Positions 22,109-33,200 of a DNA stretch of 64,000 bases are shown here, piece by piece. Numbering within the stretch: position 1 is the stretch's first letter; each line of letters starts with the position of its first letter. The notes under the pieces are model-generated. The model worked only from the letters and a program-made list of their open reading frames with translations, searched no databases and had not been told where the DNA came from. The stretch is from Tribonema minus (lineage: Eukaryota > Sar > Xanthophyceae > Tribonematales > Tribonemataceae), in the NCBI GenBank assembly GCA_017506865.1, contig JAFCMP010000514.1:620001-684000 (forward strand). Direction: 5' to 3'. Made by a program: the position numbers and the translations under genes.

Positions 22109-24826
22109 CTAATGGCAGCAGGGCTCCGAGGCCTCCGCCTCACCCTCGCTCACATCCCCCCCGCCCCCTTTCCCTCCCCCCCCCTCCAGGGGGGCCCCCT
22201 CGCGCCCCCTCCGCTCCTTCCCCTCCGTCAGCACCCTACACACGAGCGCCGTCACCTCACGCAGCCGCGCCGCCGCCGCCAGCTCCACGACCATGCCATC
22301 AAACGCCACGGCGGCGCTCTGCCCCTCGGCGAGCGCCGGCACGCGCGGGTAGCGCTGGCTGAAGTGCGTGAGGACGGCGGCGCGCGCGCCCATGCGCCGC
22401 GCGACGCGCAGCGCCTCGCCCGCCGTGCAGTGGCGCTTGCGCGCGGCGTCGGCGGCGCGCGCGTCGTCGAACGTCGCCTCGTGCACCAGCAGCGCCGCGC
22501 GCGCGCCCGCCGCGACGAGCGCGTCGCACGGCCGCGTGTCGCCGCTGTACACGAGCACCTTCTCACCGCCGCCGCCGCCGCCGCTGCTGCCGCCGCCACT
22601 GCTGCTGCCGCCGCCACCGCCACAACTACCGCTGCCGCCGCCGCCGCTGCCGCAGTCAGCGAGATCGTTGCTGCTGCTGTCGCCATGGCGCCGGGCAACG
22701 ATCAGCGCGCAGGCCTCGTGACAGTGCAGCACATTGACGGAGCGGAGCTCGTAGGCGGAGTGCAGCGCCGCGGCGCGCGCGTCGCGGAAGCGCAGCGGCT
22801 CCGCAGCAACATGGCCCGGCGACACGGACGCGCACGCCGTCAACCAGCGCAGCACTGTCTCCGGCGCGATAACGGGCAGCGGCGGCAGCGCAGCGCCGCC
22901 GCTGCCGCCTTCCTCAGCGGCGCCGCCACTGCAGCCCGCGCGCAGGCACAGCAGGCGCCACAGCCCCGTCATGTGGTCCGCGTGCTTGTGCGAGATCCAG
23001 ATGGCGTCGAGTGCGCGCAGCTGCGCCAGCGCTCCGGCGGCGCCGAACTGCCTGCACAGGTGCCCGTACGTCCCCTCGCCGGCATCCATCAGCAGCGACA
23101 GCGGTGGCGCCGCCGCGGCATCACCGCCGCCAGTCTTCGTGCTGCTGCTGCCGCTGCGCGCTGCCAGCTTCAGCAGCAGGCCGCTGCAGCCGCGGCTCTT
23201 GGACGGCGCTGCGGAACCTGTGCCCAAAAGGTACAACAGGTCCCTTTGCAATGGCTTGTCCTCAGCAAATGGTGGCTGGGGTGGGCTAGCAAGCGGGGGC
23301 GGACTGGCAGACATGGGTTTTACACTAGCAGTGCTCAAGCGTGCCCGCAGTCGCGCAGCTGCGTTGAAGTTCGATGCCGCCGCCGCTGCCGGCGGCGGCA
23401 GCGGCGGCGGCAGCGGCGGCGGCAGCGGTGGTAGCGGCACCACCAGCGGGACTGATGCATGGTGCGGCAGCGCCGCTGGTGCTACAGCAGCAGCAGCGAG
23501 TGCGGCTAGCACAGCAGCTTGTTCCTCCTGCAGTCCTAGCACTTCAAGATCGTGCAGCACCGTCTGTTGAACTTCACTGACGTTAATGCGGCGCGGCTGG
23601 CCCCATCTGCAAATTCGCCTCTCGTCTGCGGGTAGGAGCGTCACCTGCATGAGCGGTTCCGCCTGCCTGTAACTGTAACTGCGCCTCGGCGGCGCGCGGT
23701 CGCTATCATCTGAACTACCACTGGAGCTGCCGTCATCGCTACTACTGCTGCTGCTGCTGCCGCTGCTGGTAGTCCTGCTCTCATCTTTACCACTATCATT
23801 ATCACTGCTATCTGAACTGCTTATGCTGCTTCTAGCCCTGCTGCAACCTTCACCTGTCACACGGGTCCCCCCTAACTGGCGGACTCCACTCTGCTGCAGT
23901 GACAATGCGTCCGAAACGACTTGTACACTATTAGTGCCCACAGAAGGAGCACTCTTGACCTCCAGCCTAGGCTGGTTTTCTGGGCGCAGAGCCCAGTGCA
24001 ACGGAAATACACTCGGAGCCAACGCATTCAGCGCAGCGGAGTGCGCAGCCACTGCCCTATGCAGCACCTGGCACCTGCCGCCGTCGTTGACAACGACGTG
24101 TCTGCCGAGCGACTTTGCCAGCAGCGGCGCATACGCAGCGCACGTGACCGTCGCCGTCGGCGCCAGGTGAAAGATGTAAGTCGCGCCCTCCTTGAACAGC
24201 GGATGCGCTGCGAGAGCTGCTATGTATGCTGGCGATGGGCACGAGACCACCAGGAAAGACGGCCTGTCGCCGTGCTTGGCTCGGCAGTGGTAGAGGGCTA
24301 GCGGCCGTGCCTGAGTGCGTGCGTCCCGCGCCCGCTTGTGGCGCGCCGTGGCACTGCGCGACGCATCAAAGACGCCCGCCCTTATGTCGAAGTGGTCGTC
24401 CTCCAGCTCGAAGCAGGCGCTGCTCTCATCCGCGTCTAGCTCCAGTGGCACTGCGGTGACCTCCGGGAAGCGCCTCTGCAGCAGCTCCGTGGTTGCAGAG
24501 GCCAATGTGGCAACTCCTCGAGGGCCGAAGAGCTGAAGGGAAGGTGCTCCCAGGCTGCTCAGGGATAGGTACAGGCCCGGCAAGCCCGCGGCGTCGTCTG
24601 CCGCGGTGCCGCACAGGAAGGCTTTTTTGATGCCAGGCAACTTCACGCCGTGCTCCTGCGCAAACCGGGCCACCCCCTCCCCTACATTGAACAGATAGCG
24701 CGCCATGACGGTGGCCACCTTCTCCTCCTTCTTGCCATACAGAGGGACTCGCTCCACGGAGGCCAGCAAGCAGGGAGTAGAGCCATCGGCTCCCGTGCCC
24801 AGCACCTGGCACGTGTAGCGCAACAT
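22109..24826 (-). CDS. Long-form tRNase Z (ELAC2 type), intronless
   Basis: One 905-residue frame begins at the ATG at 24826 (MLRYTCQVLGTGADGSTP). tRNase Z cuts the 3' trailer from precursor tRNAs, in nucleus and organelles. The long form has two metallo-beta-lactamase halves. The N-terminal, non-catalytic half shows YLFNVGEGVARF and ARFAQEHGVKLPGIKKAFL. A Ser/Asp-rich and then Pro-rich linker of about 200 residues follows. The catalytic half begins LLYLLGTGSAAPSKSRGCSG and LLMDAGEGTYGHL. The zinc motif HKHADH lies near residue 612, with VYSGDTRPCDALV, HEATFDDARA near 781, and VLTHFSQRYPRVP near 819. Homopolymer inserts (Gly/Ser-rich before VLVYSGD) enlarge it relative to the ~800-residue norm. 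A targeting peptide is not obvious. Confidence 0.93.
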   Translation of the reverse strand: MLRYTCQVLGTGADGSTPCLLASVERVPLYGKKEEKVATVMARYLFNVGEGVARFAQEHGVKLPGIKKAFLCGTAADDAAGLPGLYLSLSSLGAPSLQLFGPRGVATLASATTELLQRRFPEVTAVPLELDADESSACFELEDDHFDIRAGVFDASRSATARHKRARDARTQARPLALYHCRAKHGDRPSFLVVSCPSPAYIAALAAHPLFKEGATYIFHLAPTATVTCAAYAPLLAKSLGRHVVVNDGGRCQVLHRAVAAHSAALNALAPSVFPLHWALRPENQPRLEVKSAPSVGTNSVQVVSDALSLQQSGVRQLGGTRVTGEGCSRARSSISSSDSSDNDSGKDESRTTSSGSSSSSSSDDGSSSGSSDDSDRAPPRRSYSYRQAEPLMQVTLLPADERRICRWGQPRRINVSEVQQTVLHDLEVLGLQEEQAAVLAALAAAAVAPAALPHHASVPLVVPLPPLPPPLPPPLPPPAAAAASNFNAAARLRARLSTASVKPMSASPPPLASPPQPPFAEDKPLQRDLLYLLGTGSAAPSKSRGCSGLLLKLAARSGSSSTKTGGGDAAAAPPLSLLMDAGEGTYGHLCRQFGAAGALAQLRALDAIWISHKHADHMTGLWRLLCLRAGCSGGAAEEGGSGGAALPPLPVIAPETVLRWLTACASVSPGHVAAEPLRFRDARAAALHSAYELRSVNVLHCHEACALIVARRHGDSSSNDLADCGSGGGGSGSCGGGGGSSSGGGSSGGGGGGEKVLVYSGDTRPCDALVAAGARAALLVHEATFDDARAADAARKRHCTAGEALRVARRMGARAAVLTHFSQRYPRVPALAEGQSAAVAFDGMVVELAAAARLREVTALVCRVLTEGKERRGREGAPLEGGGGKGGGGDVSEGEAEASEPCCH

Positions 24827-25620
24827 GCTGTCGGTTGCGGGCCTGCGACACTAGCAATCCTTGCCGCCGCTTTGCCGCTGCTCCGCATTCGCCCTTTACT
24901 AGCACACTACGTGGGTTGTTGATGATGATTTTTGACCCCAGCAGAGCGTTCACTCGATCCTCGAACAGCCCAAACACCTTCGCAGAGCAGAAGAGCCATG
25001 CTGACTGGAGCGAGGCAGTTGTCCAAGGCACACTTGCCTGCCATGAGGACGGTGATAAGATCGACGCTGCTCAGCGCAGCGCGGCGGCATCCAGGTCAGG
25101 CACTCCGAACAGGTGTTCAACCTGCGAATGTTCCCTGTATCATGACAAATGCACACCAGCTGCACGTCGTATTTCGCATCGCTCGTGGAGAGGATGCGCC
25201 AAAAGAGCAGCTCACTCGGCTCGCCGCACTCCGCACATCTTATGCGCGCCAAACAACACTCGTGCTGTGCAGATTCACGAACCTTCAACCCAGAAATCCG
25301 TGTTTCAGATCGTCTTGCGCACACGCTACGCCAGCCATATGCTCTGCAGATGTCGCTGCTTGTCTGCGCTTGTCATTATAGTTAGTGTTATCAGCAAACG
25401 TAGCACGAGTAGCTGCCGCCCTGTGTGCTTCGTCATCCAGGAGAGTCTTTCGCTGACTCAAAAATCCCCTTTGCTGCTGCCGCTGCCGGCAGCCTTTGGT
25501 CTCTGCCCTTGCGGAGCACAAATACAGAAGCTGCAACATTCAGCCAAATCGAAGCACGAGCGGGGCTGGGAACCGCGCCGGCGATCATCTCACACGTACC
25601 CCATCGCCGGGTACGAACCC
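24827..25620. other. Intergenic region between divergent genes
   Basis: This ~790-bp region separates tRNase Z (minus) from the DUF1279 protein (plus) and probably carries both promoters. The plus frame of the latter happens to stay open across it from 24835, but the translation is Cys/Ser/Arg-rich with no family features, so I treat it as non-coding or a possible 5' leader. Confidence 0.5.
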
Positions 25621-26055
25621 ATGGCTCGCGAGGATGACCGGACGCCAGAAAGCAGCACCGCCAGCACCACGAAAGACAAGAAGTGGAGCCTGCAGTACAC
25701 GATGGGCCGCTTCAAACACATCATGAAGGAGTATGGCCCCGTGGCAGCCACCCTGCACGGCAGCGTCTTTCTCACCACCCTGGGAGGCATGTACGCCGCG
25801 CTGGAGAAGGGTCTTGACATCAACGCCCTGCTGGCGCAGCTGCCTTTTATTGACGGCGCAGCCTTGGGGAGCGGAGGCGCGGGGGGGCAGCTGGCGGTGG
25901 CATACGGCGCCACGCTGATGACGGGGCCTGCTCGCACCATTCTCACTGTGGTCGCTACCCCGAAGGTGGCACACGTCTGGCATGCCTACATCAAGTCTCG
26001 GCCGGCCCCGCTGATCAAGCCGAAGAAAGACAGCGCGCGCAAGCAGGAGTCGTGA
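25621..26055 (+). CDS. DUF1279/FAM210-like small membrane protein
   Basis: The 144-residue frame starts at ATG 25621 (MAREDDRTPESSTAS). Residues ~25-125 fit the DUF1279 domain of the FAM210A/B family: MGRFKHIMKEYGPVAATLHG, a first hydrophobic segment (VFLTTLGGMYAALEKG, then LDINALL), a Gly-rich loop, and a second segment GQLAVAYGATLMTGPARTIL followed by TVVATPKVA. The tail is basic (IKPKKDSARKQES). Animal relatives act in mitochondria; plant relatives are often plastid-targeted. The same frame is open upstream, so a transit peptide could be added from there, which would explain the polar start, but no clear targeting signal or ATG context supports this. Confidence 0.8.
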   Translation: MAREDDRTPESSTASTTKDKKWSLQYTMGRFKHIMKEYGPVAATLHGSVFLTTLGGMYAALEKGLDINALLAQLPFIDGAALGSGGAGGQLAVAYGATLMTGPARTILTVVATPKVAHVWHAYIKSRPAPLIKPKKDSARKQES

Positions 26056-27013
26056 TGAGTTGGTTTCACTAGTGTATTGTACGAGCACGCGCACGTACCA
26101 CCTGTTGGTCAGCTACATAGTGCACATGTTGTCATAGGCCCCATGGCGAACGGGGCATGTTCTGCGAGAAGCACAGGTGGTTCTACTGTGAAGTCGTCTT
26201 ACGTGCCAGCTACGCTATATACATATTGTGCTGCAGTTGTAAAGAGTAAGGCGGTTCTCACACACAACCAGGGAAGGCTGCAAGCGCAGCAAGCCTTCCT
26301 GCCACTGTTAATATCATATTTTTCTTACCATGGTGACGGTCTGCATGGCCGCAGCTGCTCCATGGTCACGCTTTGCTCCCTGCATTGCGCGCAACTGCAT
26401 TTGACTGCCGCATGGGCGTTCGTGTGTTGCTTGTCTCAGCTGCTGTTGACTGAAATGTTGGACGCGAGGGCTGATGTGTGATGGCAGATGTGTACTTTTT
26501 ATTAATTCTCGCTCAGGGCGCGAAAAAGCCCAGATGATGGTCTAACTTGATGCTGCTGTACGGAATCTGCATGTCGTATGACTTCTGAAAGCGTCTCAAC
26601 GACAACCACTCAAACGCCGCTGCCGCCAAATGGCATCTCGGGATCCTCCCCTACGTCCTCCTCCATGTGCCCCCCCCCCAGATGTGTACCTGATTTTGCA
26701 TAGTGTCCCCATGCATCATGTTGCCCGGGCGGTTTGTGTATGGCAACAGGCGGTTATTTGCGTTCTATCATTACTTAAAAAACAACAACTCAAAGGTGGA
26801 ACTCAACGCAGGCATGCAGCCGACATGTCATTGGTACTGTGAGTTATGATAGTGATACCAAGATGGTATCTGTATTCCTCTGCTTGTTAGTTGGACGCAC
26901 GCATTGGACTGTGTGAATGACCCAGATGTGAACATTGTGCAGGGGTGTGCACATGTCACTGGTCACCTGTCCCAATCTTCAAGCATCACATGGACAACGT
27001 AGTGCACCATCAG
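26056..27013. other. Intergenic, nothing recognised
   Basis: No ORF over 140 codons has any family feature here. The stretch is less GC-rich than the genes around it. It ends where the left arm of the palindrome begins. Confidence 0.4.
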
Positions 27014-28705
27014 TGCCGGCATATGCGACATGCTTTTCAAGCAATGTGTCTGCATGTGCGACGTCAAAAGACTCTGACTGGCAGACGTGAAGCGGGTGTT
27101 CCCTTGACACCCTCAGGCCCACCGCGGGAGTATGTTGTGCTGCACTGATCATGAGCACACACGTCATTACAGATTGCATACATCACATTTGACAAGTTGA
27201 TGAGGCGATGATCGTCTTTGGCGCCTGATGGTGAACTAGTTGTCCAAGGGCATGTTGAGCCGCAGTGCTCAACAACGAAGGGCAGCGGATGGGTCATTCT
27301 GCTGCGGAAGCACGACCAACAGTGAGCAACAATAATAGAAGCTACTAGTAGTCGTCTTGCAGCAATGTCGGACGGAGAGACAGGGGCAGGAGCAGGGCGA
27401 GCAGCAGGGATCCTGAGCTCGCTGCAATTCACGGCTCGCTGGAAGCTGTGCTGGAGCAGCTGTTGGGGATGAAGCACGAGATCACGCAGATCAGCGGCCG
27501 CGTGGACACTTTAGAGGCATCCGCAGGGGGCAACGGGGGGGGCATCGCTAACGACAATCGCAAGGAGAACAACTCTATGTGGAGTGCCGCAGCTTGGGAT
27601 AATAAAAAAGGCCGCAGGGCAGAAGCGATGGTTGATGGTGGGTGCTGACACCCCCCCCCTCTTTGGCCTAACGTCGACCGTGAGCGGAGCAGCACGCGTA
27701 CTACACTTGCGTGACAGCGTAGAGACGGGTGTCGGGATAGACGTGACGCAGCCCGTAGCAGACATAATGTGGGACCTCAGCAGCCTGAATCCGGGGGCGT
27801 GCCGGTCAGTTGCTGCGGTGGGCACAGCCCCGGCCGCTGCGGCAAAGGGGGACGTCAAGACGTTCCGTGAGCTGCAGCGGCCTTTTCGGCTCTTCACGGA
27901 CACCCTGAGGGCCATCGCGGCCTATGACAACTCCGTGCCGGGCCCCAGCGTCGCCGTTGTTTCACGTCTATCCCGACACCCGTCCCTACGCTGCTGCTGT
28001 CACGCAAGTGTAGTACGCGTGCTGCTCCGCTCACGGTCGACGTTAGGCCAAAGAGGGGGGGGGTGTCAGCACCCACCATCAACCATCGCTTCTGCCCTGC
28101 GGCCTTCTTTATTATCCCAAGCTGCGCACAAAGAGTTGTTCTCCTTGCGATTGTCGTAAGCGATGCCCCCCCCGTTGCCCCTGCGGATGCCTCTAAAGTG
28201 TCCACGCGGCCGCTGAGCTGCGTGATCTCGTGCTTCATCCCCAACAGCTGCTCCAGCACAGCTTCTAGCGAGCCGTGAATTGCAGCGAGCTCAGGATTTC
28301 CCTGCTGCTCGCCCTGCTCCTGCCCCTGTCTCTCCGTCCGACATTGCTGCAAGACGACTACTAGTAGCTTCTTTAATTGTTGCTCGCTGTTGGTCGTGCT
28401 TCCGCAGCAGAATGACCCATCCGCTGCCCTTCGTTGTTGAGCACTGCGGCTCAACATGCCCTTGGACAACTAGTTCACCATCAGGCGCCAAAGACGTCAT
28501 CGCCTCATCAACTTGTCAAAAATGTGATGTATGCAATCTGTCATGACGTGTGTGCTCATGATCAGTGTAGCACAACATACTCCTGCAGTGGGCCTGAGGG
28601 TGTCAAGGGAACACCCGCTGCACGTCTGCCAGTCAGAGTCTTTTGACGTCGCACATGCAGACACATTGCTTGAAAAGCATGTCGCGTATACTGGCACCAA
28701 AGGCG
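27014..28705. mobile_element. Large imperfect palindrome, arms ~735 bp, probable transposable-element remnant
   Basis: The left arm (27014-27746) and right arm (27962-28705) are reverse complements with a few percent difference and small indels; the spacer is ~215 bp. Matching landmarks include GACTCTGACTGGCAGACGTG, GTTGTCCAAGGGCATGTTGA, GGGATGAAGCACGAGATCAC and GTTAGGCCAAAGAG on opposite strands. Each arm carries the same coding piece: a heptad-like coiled coil (GSLEAVLEQLLGMKHEI, then SGRVDTLEAS) and LGIIKKAAGQKRWLMVGAD. In the left arm the frame is broken, partly by a two-base loss (GGATCC against GGGAAATCC). From the left arm a 191-codon frame runs across the spacer (DIMWDLSSLNPGACRSV). 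It could be two inverted copies of one element or a foldback element; family unknown, no transposase motif seen. Confidence 0.75.
27894..28469 (-). pseudogene. Palindrome-borne coiled-coil ORF, unknown element protein
   Basis: This is the longest frame of the right arm, about 191 codons. It holds a Q/E-rich start, the coiled coil HGSLEAVLEQLLGMKHEITQ and the segment QLGIIKKAAGQKRWLMVG with TPPLFGLTSTVSGAARVLHL. It runs out of the arm into the spacer, where its frame ends in unrelated Arg/Pro-rich sequence. The left-arm copy continues differently in the spacer, so neither is clearly intact. No known transposase, integrase or reverse transcriptase motif is visible. Confidence 0.4.
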
Positions 28706-29960
28706 GCAAAGGGGATCCTGATGAGAAATGTGAACTGACATGACCATGCGCCTCTGCGTGCAGACAGCTGATGCGACGCTGCACAATGGAACACAGAGAA
28801 GGCATGCACTGTACACGTGCAATTTAAAAACATGCTGCGAAAGCCACATTCAACAGCAACATGCACAACGACGCACTGAAGACAGTGTGCAATGCACAAA
28901 CGACTCACGGCGGTAGACGAGCAGCAGTAAAACAATGGGGCGATGCAGGGGGGGGGGGGGGGGGCGCAATGCAAGTGGCCATTGGCTCCACACAGCGAAG
29001 CCTGCAGATATAAAACAAATACGCGCTGCCAGGATGGCAGACCCTAGAAACAAACACAGCGCGCGCACGTAAGCTGTGCTTCCGGTGGACAGATTGCCCC
29101 ATGACTCCTTGCAGCAACGCTCGGTTGCGCAGCCCGAGCTTCCTGTTCCCGCAACGCACAGCCAGCCAATTGCAGTCGGCAGTCACGGTCGCGGCGGCTG
29201 CGATCGGAGCGAGCGTGGCATGAACCAAGATGAGCGACGGGCACAAGTGACATGCTAGAGAATGCTTGACGGCAGCCAGGCAGAGCATGCACCCAGCGCA
29301 CACACAGCCAGTTGCAATCAGCGCTCACGGTGGCGGCGGCTGCAGTCAGGGCGAACATGTTCCAATGAGGTTCAGCAACTGCCACATGTGTCAGGCTGGA
29401 GAATGCTCGACTGCATGGAGGGAGGCATGCATGCGTGTATGTGAGGAAAGCATATTGCTGCTCGTCAGCCCACGACTAGGGGGATTGCGAGTAGGTGAGA
29501 GCGTCTGCGCAAAAACCTCTTGCCAGGAGTGAGCTAAAGGTAGCTGCTGCACAGCTGCTGCGAGCTGTCCTGGGCTTGAAGGCAATATTGAAGTGCGCAG
29601 CACGGTCGCAGTCGGTGTCATTGTAACGGATAAAGCACTGCGCGCCTTCGCGAATGCGCGAACAAGCAGCCGGCCTGTCTCAGTGCCTTCATCTGACATT
29701 TGTATGAGTATAACACAGAGCGTGGGCATGCACCAACTTCAACTCAGACTTCAACTCAGAACTACCTCAGAACTACGTATCTTGCCATGACTAGTACTTA
29801 CACAAGCAGTTACATATGACCCCGGGCGGGCCGAATGCTATATCCTCACACACCCTGAATGAACCCTCAATCGTCACACGAGATCAGGTTAGGCTTAGCT
29901 TAGAGTTAGGGCTGCTGTTGGGGTTAGGGTTGCAGTGAAAAGGAAAGGATTAAAGTTAGT
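28706..29960. other. Intergenic or 3' region of CENP-C, unresolved
   Basis: No gene can be supported. A run of about 18 G lies at 28946-28963. GCGCACACACAGCCAGTTGC, with AATCAGCGCTCACGGTGGCGG after it, near 29296-29340, resembles GCAACGCACAGCCAGCCAATT with a CACGGTCGCGGCGG follow-on near 29150-29200, a local duplication. The minus frame 29729-29391 opens after a possible acceptor (AAATGTCAG) and could be a terminal exon of the CENP-C gene, but it has no similarity to support it. Confidence 0.4.
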
Positions 29961-30240
29961 GTTGAAGTTAGGGAGAGTCTCAAGTTGAGGATCGCCCAGC
30001 AGATCTGCGCGTCCGCGTCACGGACAGTTGATGACTCACGTATTTTGCCGTGAGTAGTACAGAAGCAGTTACGAATGACCCTGCGGTGGGGCGGGCAATA
30101 TGCGACGTACTCACACCCTCTGAGCGTCCCCTCCATCCCAGGAGAGGTCAGGGTTTAGGCTTAGCTCAGAGATAGGGATACACTTAGGGTTTGGTCGAAG
30201 CTAGGGGTAGGGATAGGGTTGAAGTCAGGGAGAGTCTCAC
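29888..30240 (-). repeat. CCCTAA-type tracts and a decayed copy of the CENP-C exon 6 donor edge
   Basis: The block 29970-30025 repeats 30232-30290: both encode the DAQICWAILN segment followed by the intron start. In the copy the donor GTGAGACT has become CTTGAGACT. Around both are loose CCCTAA/CCCTAAC runs in sense orientation (29888-29940, 30148-30225), so the unit duplicated was probably exon edge plus telomere-type intron sequence, ~260 bases long. Confidence 0.8.
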
Positions 30241-33200
30241 GTTGAGGATCGCCCAGCAGATCTGCGCGTCGGCGTCGGGGGCGTGGTTCTCCAGCCTGTA
30301 CACGTTGCGCGGCGGCACGTAGAAGTGGTCGCCGGGAGAGAGCAGGTACCTCTGCGCAGTGGCGTCATCAAACGCGTCTGCGGGCCTGTCGCTGCCTTCC
30401 GGAATCTTGGCGATGGCCAGCTCCAGTGAGTAGGGCCTGCGCAGTTGGAGACATGTACCCGGTGCAAGTTGTTGGCGAAAGTGTTAGATGGCGTGCAGGG
30501 CTGACAACGACAGCGGTTCAGTAAGGGGGGTGAAGGCGTCTGCGGGCCTCTGGAATCTTAGCGATGGGCGAGCTCCAGCGAGTAGGGCCTGCAAATGGGG
30601 ACGTGAAAACCGGTGTGAGGTGTTGTCGAAAATGTCAGACGATGTGCTGGACTGACAACGACAGCGGTTCAGAAAGGGGGGTCAAGGCATCTGCGGGCCT
30701 GTCGCCGCCTTTCGGGATTTTGGCGATGGCGAGCTCCAGCGAATAGGGCCTACGCATTTGAAGACGCAACCGGTGCGAGGTAATTTTTGACAAGATCAGA
30801 CGATGTGCAGAACTGACAGCGACAGCGGTTCGGAAAGGGGAGTAAAGGCGTCTGCGGGCCTGTCGCCGCCTTTCGGAATCTTGGCGATGGCCAGCTCCAG
30901 TGAGTATGGCCTGCGCATTTGAAAGCATCATAAATACCCGGTGCAAGGTGGGTTTGACAATGTCAGACGATGTGCAGAGATACACAACCAGTGCGAGGTG
31001 TTGTCGAAAGCGTCAGACGATGGGCAGGGCTGACAGCGACAGCGGTTCAGGAAGGGGAGTACAGGCGTCTGCGGGCCTGTCGCCGCCCTCTGGAATCTTG
31101 GCGATGTCCAGCTCCAGCGCATAGGGCTTGCGCAGTGGCACAATATAAGTGATAATGGATATAGTCAGCGGGTGGCACAGTCTCTGCAATGTGAACCAGT
31201 GTACGGCGGACCGGGGCAACAGTAAATAGCAGTTGCAGGAGCAAAGAATGACAATTATTGATGGCGGCTGTCTGCATCTTCTGCAGTGACGTACCTGCAG
31301 CCAGTGACCCAGTACAGTGTGCGTGTGGTCGTCCACGCTCTCCAGTTCTGAAGCTCTTTTTACACTTCAAAGTGAACTCCAACACCAACGTTCAACAATA
31401 GTATGCAGTGACGCACCTGCAGCTGGTGACCCAGTACAGCTGCGTGTGGTCGTCCACGCGCTCTGCCGCCTTGAGGCCACGTGGCGGAAGCGTCAGTGCT
31501 CCGGAGGACCACGATGACAGGCCGCACGCCGCAGCGCCGCGCACGCTGAATGCGCGCGCCGCCTGCAGCAGCGGCAGCAGCAAGTCAGCAGCAGCAACAG
31601 GTGAGCAGCAGCACTGGTAGCAAAGTGAGCTGCAGGAGCAGGTGTAAAGCAGCAGCAGCAGCAAGTGAGCAGCAGCAGCAGCAGGAGCAGCAGCAGCAGC
31701 CGTGAGCAGCAGCAGCAGCAGCGGCGGCGGCAGCAGCAGTGAGCAAACTCCATCTGACATTCATAAAGCTGGAGAGGAAGGGTGCAGTGGCAGGGTTGCC
31801 TGGCAGCAGCAGGTGCACTGGCCAGTGCATTGCAGGTCAAAACAACACTCAGACGTGCGAGCCAAGTCTGCGGCTCATAGTATGTGGTTTGAGGGTGCTG
31901 GCATTGCGGCGCATGATGAAAGGGACAAAACTTGTATGTTCGGACCTTGTGGCGCCGTCCTTGACACCATCTACAATTTTAACAACAGCACGTATGCTCT
32001 CTCATGTCAGTTGATGCGGTTACCAGGCAATATGAGGTAGTATGTATGGAAACGAATCAAAAGATCGTAGAGCTCTAGGTGACAAAGGATGGTTAGCCGC
32101 AAGTGCCTTCCACCAATAACCGTGGTCACCGCTGCTGCAGTCATTGGCCACGAGTCAAACAGTGCCATCATATCCACAGGTCAAAAGACTTCTGTGTGCG
32201 AGCTTTTTAGCGTTCGAGGGCATGCATGTTCGTATATAGAGGCTTGTCTGCAGATCTAGTATATACATACATACCTGGCAGGGCGCCGAGTTCTCTGCCT
32301 GTCCGTCGGCAAGGTGCAGGCTCTGGTACACCAAGCTGTCGTTCCTGAAGATGATCTCTGACACACACGGGCGACGATAGGGAACATTGGTGGCACGTGT
32401 CAATTGTTGCATTCGAGCCGACTGAATTGCCCTCAGAGCAACGTTCCCAAATAGTGTGAGTCCACATTGCACATGCATATGTATACACCTACATACACCA
32501 TGCACATCTGGCAACGCTCAGCTACAGCCTACAGCGCTCAACTCGCACTCACCCTTCTGCTCCTCACCCTGCGAGTCCGCATCACACATACATACACCAG
32601 GCACGTCTGGCAATGCTCAGCTACAGCCAGCAACGCTCAGCGCTCGTACTTGCATTTCTGCTCGTCCCCCTGCGAGTCCACGTCGTACACAAAACAAATA
32701 CTTCAAGTATATACATACATACACATATTTCTGGCGGTGCTGGCAACGCTCAGCTCACACACTTACGTTTCTACTCCCTCTCCCCTGCGCGTCCATGTCG
32801 TACACAAAAACGTATACATACATACAGTACGCATGTTTCTGGCAGTGCTCAGCTCGCACTCACGTTTCTGCTCCTCCCCCCGCGCGTCCACGTCGTACAC
32901 CAGGCAGCTCTCCTCCATGCGCATGTAGCGCCCGCCCTTCGGCAGCGGCCGCAGCTGACCGGGCGGCAGCGGGCTCAGCTGCGCCGGCGGCACCTGCTGC
33001 TCGGGCGCTGCTGCCGCCGCCGCTGCTCCGTTGCCGTCGCCGCCGTGCTGCTGCTGCTGCCTGCGCCGTGCTCCTGCTGCCTCTCTGTCCCGTGGCCGCT
33101 CTCTGGGGTTAGGGTGAGGGTTGGGACGGAGAATGTGCGGTGATGGTGTCGGTTATGCAAGCGACAGGGTGCGCAGCTACTCGCATTCACGGCGAGCATA

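Noticed and set aside
22112..23434. 440-codon plus-strand frame opposite tRNase Z
   Set aside because: GC-rich shadow of the catalytic half of tRNase Z. No domain is visible and codon use is implausible.
24835..25620. Long N-terminal extension of the DUF1279 protein
   Set aside because: The frame is open by chance; the translation has no targeting features or similarity, and the domain is complete from 25621.
29391..29729. Terminal exon of CENP-C
   Set aside because: A possible acceptor precedes it, but the sequence shows no similarity to CENP-C ends, and exon 6 can end at a nearby in-frame stop (30184).
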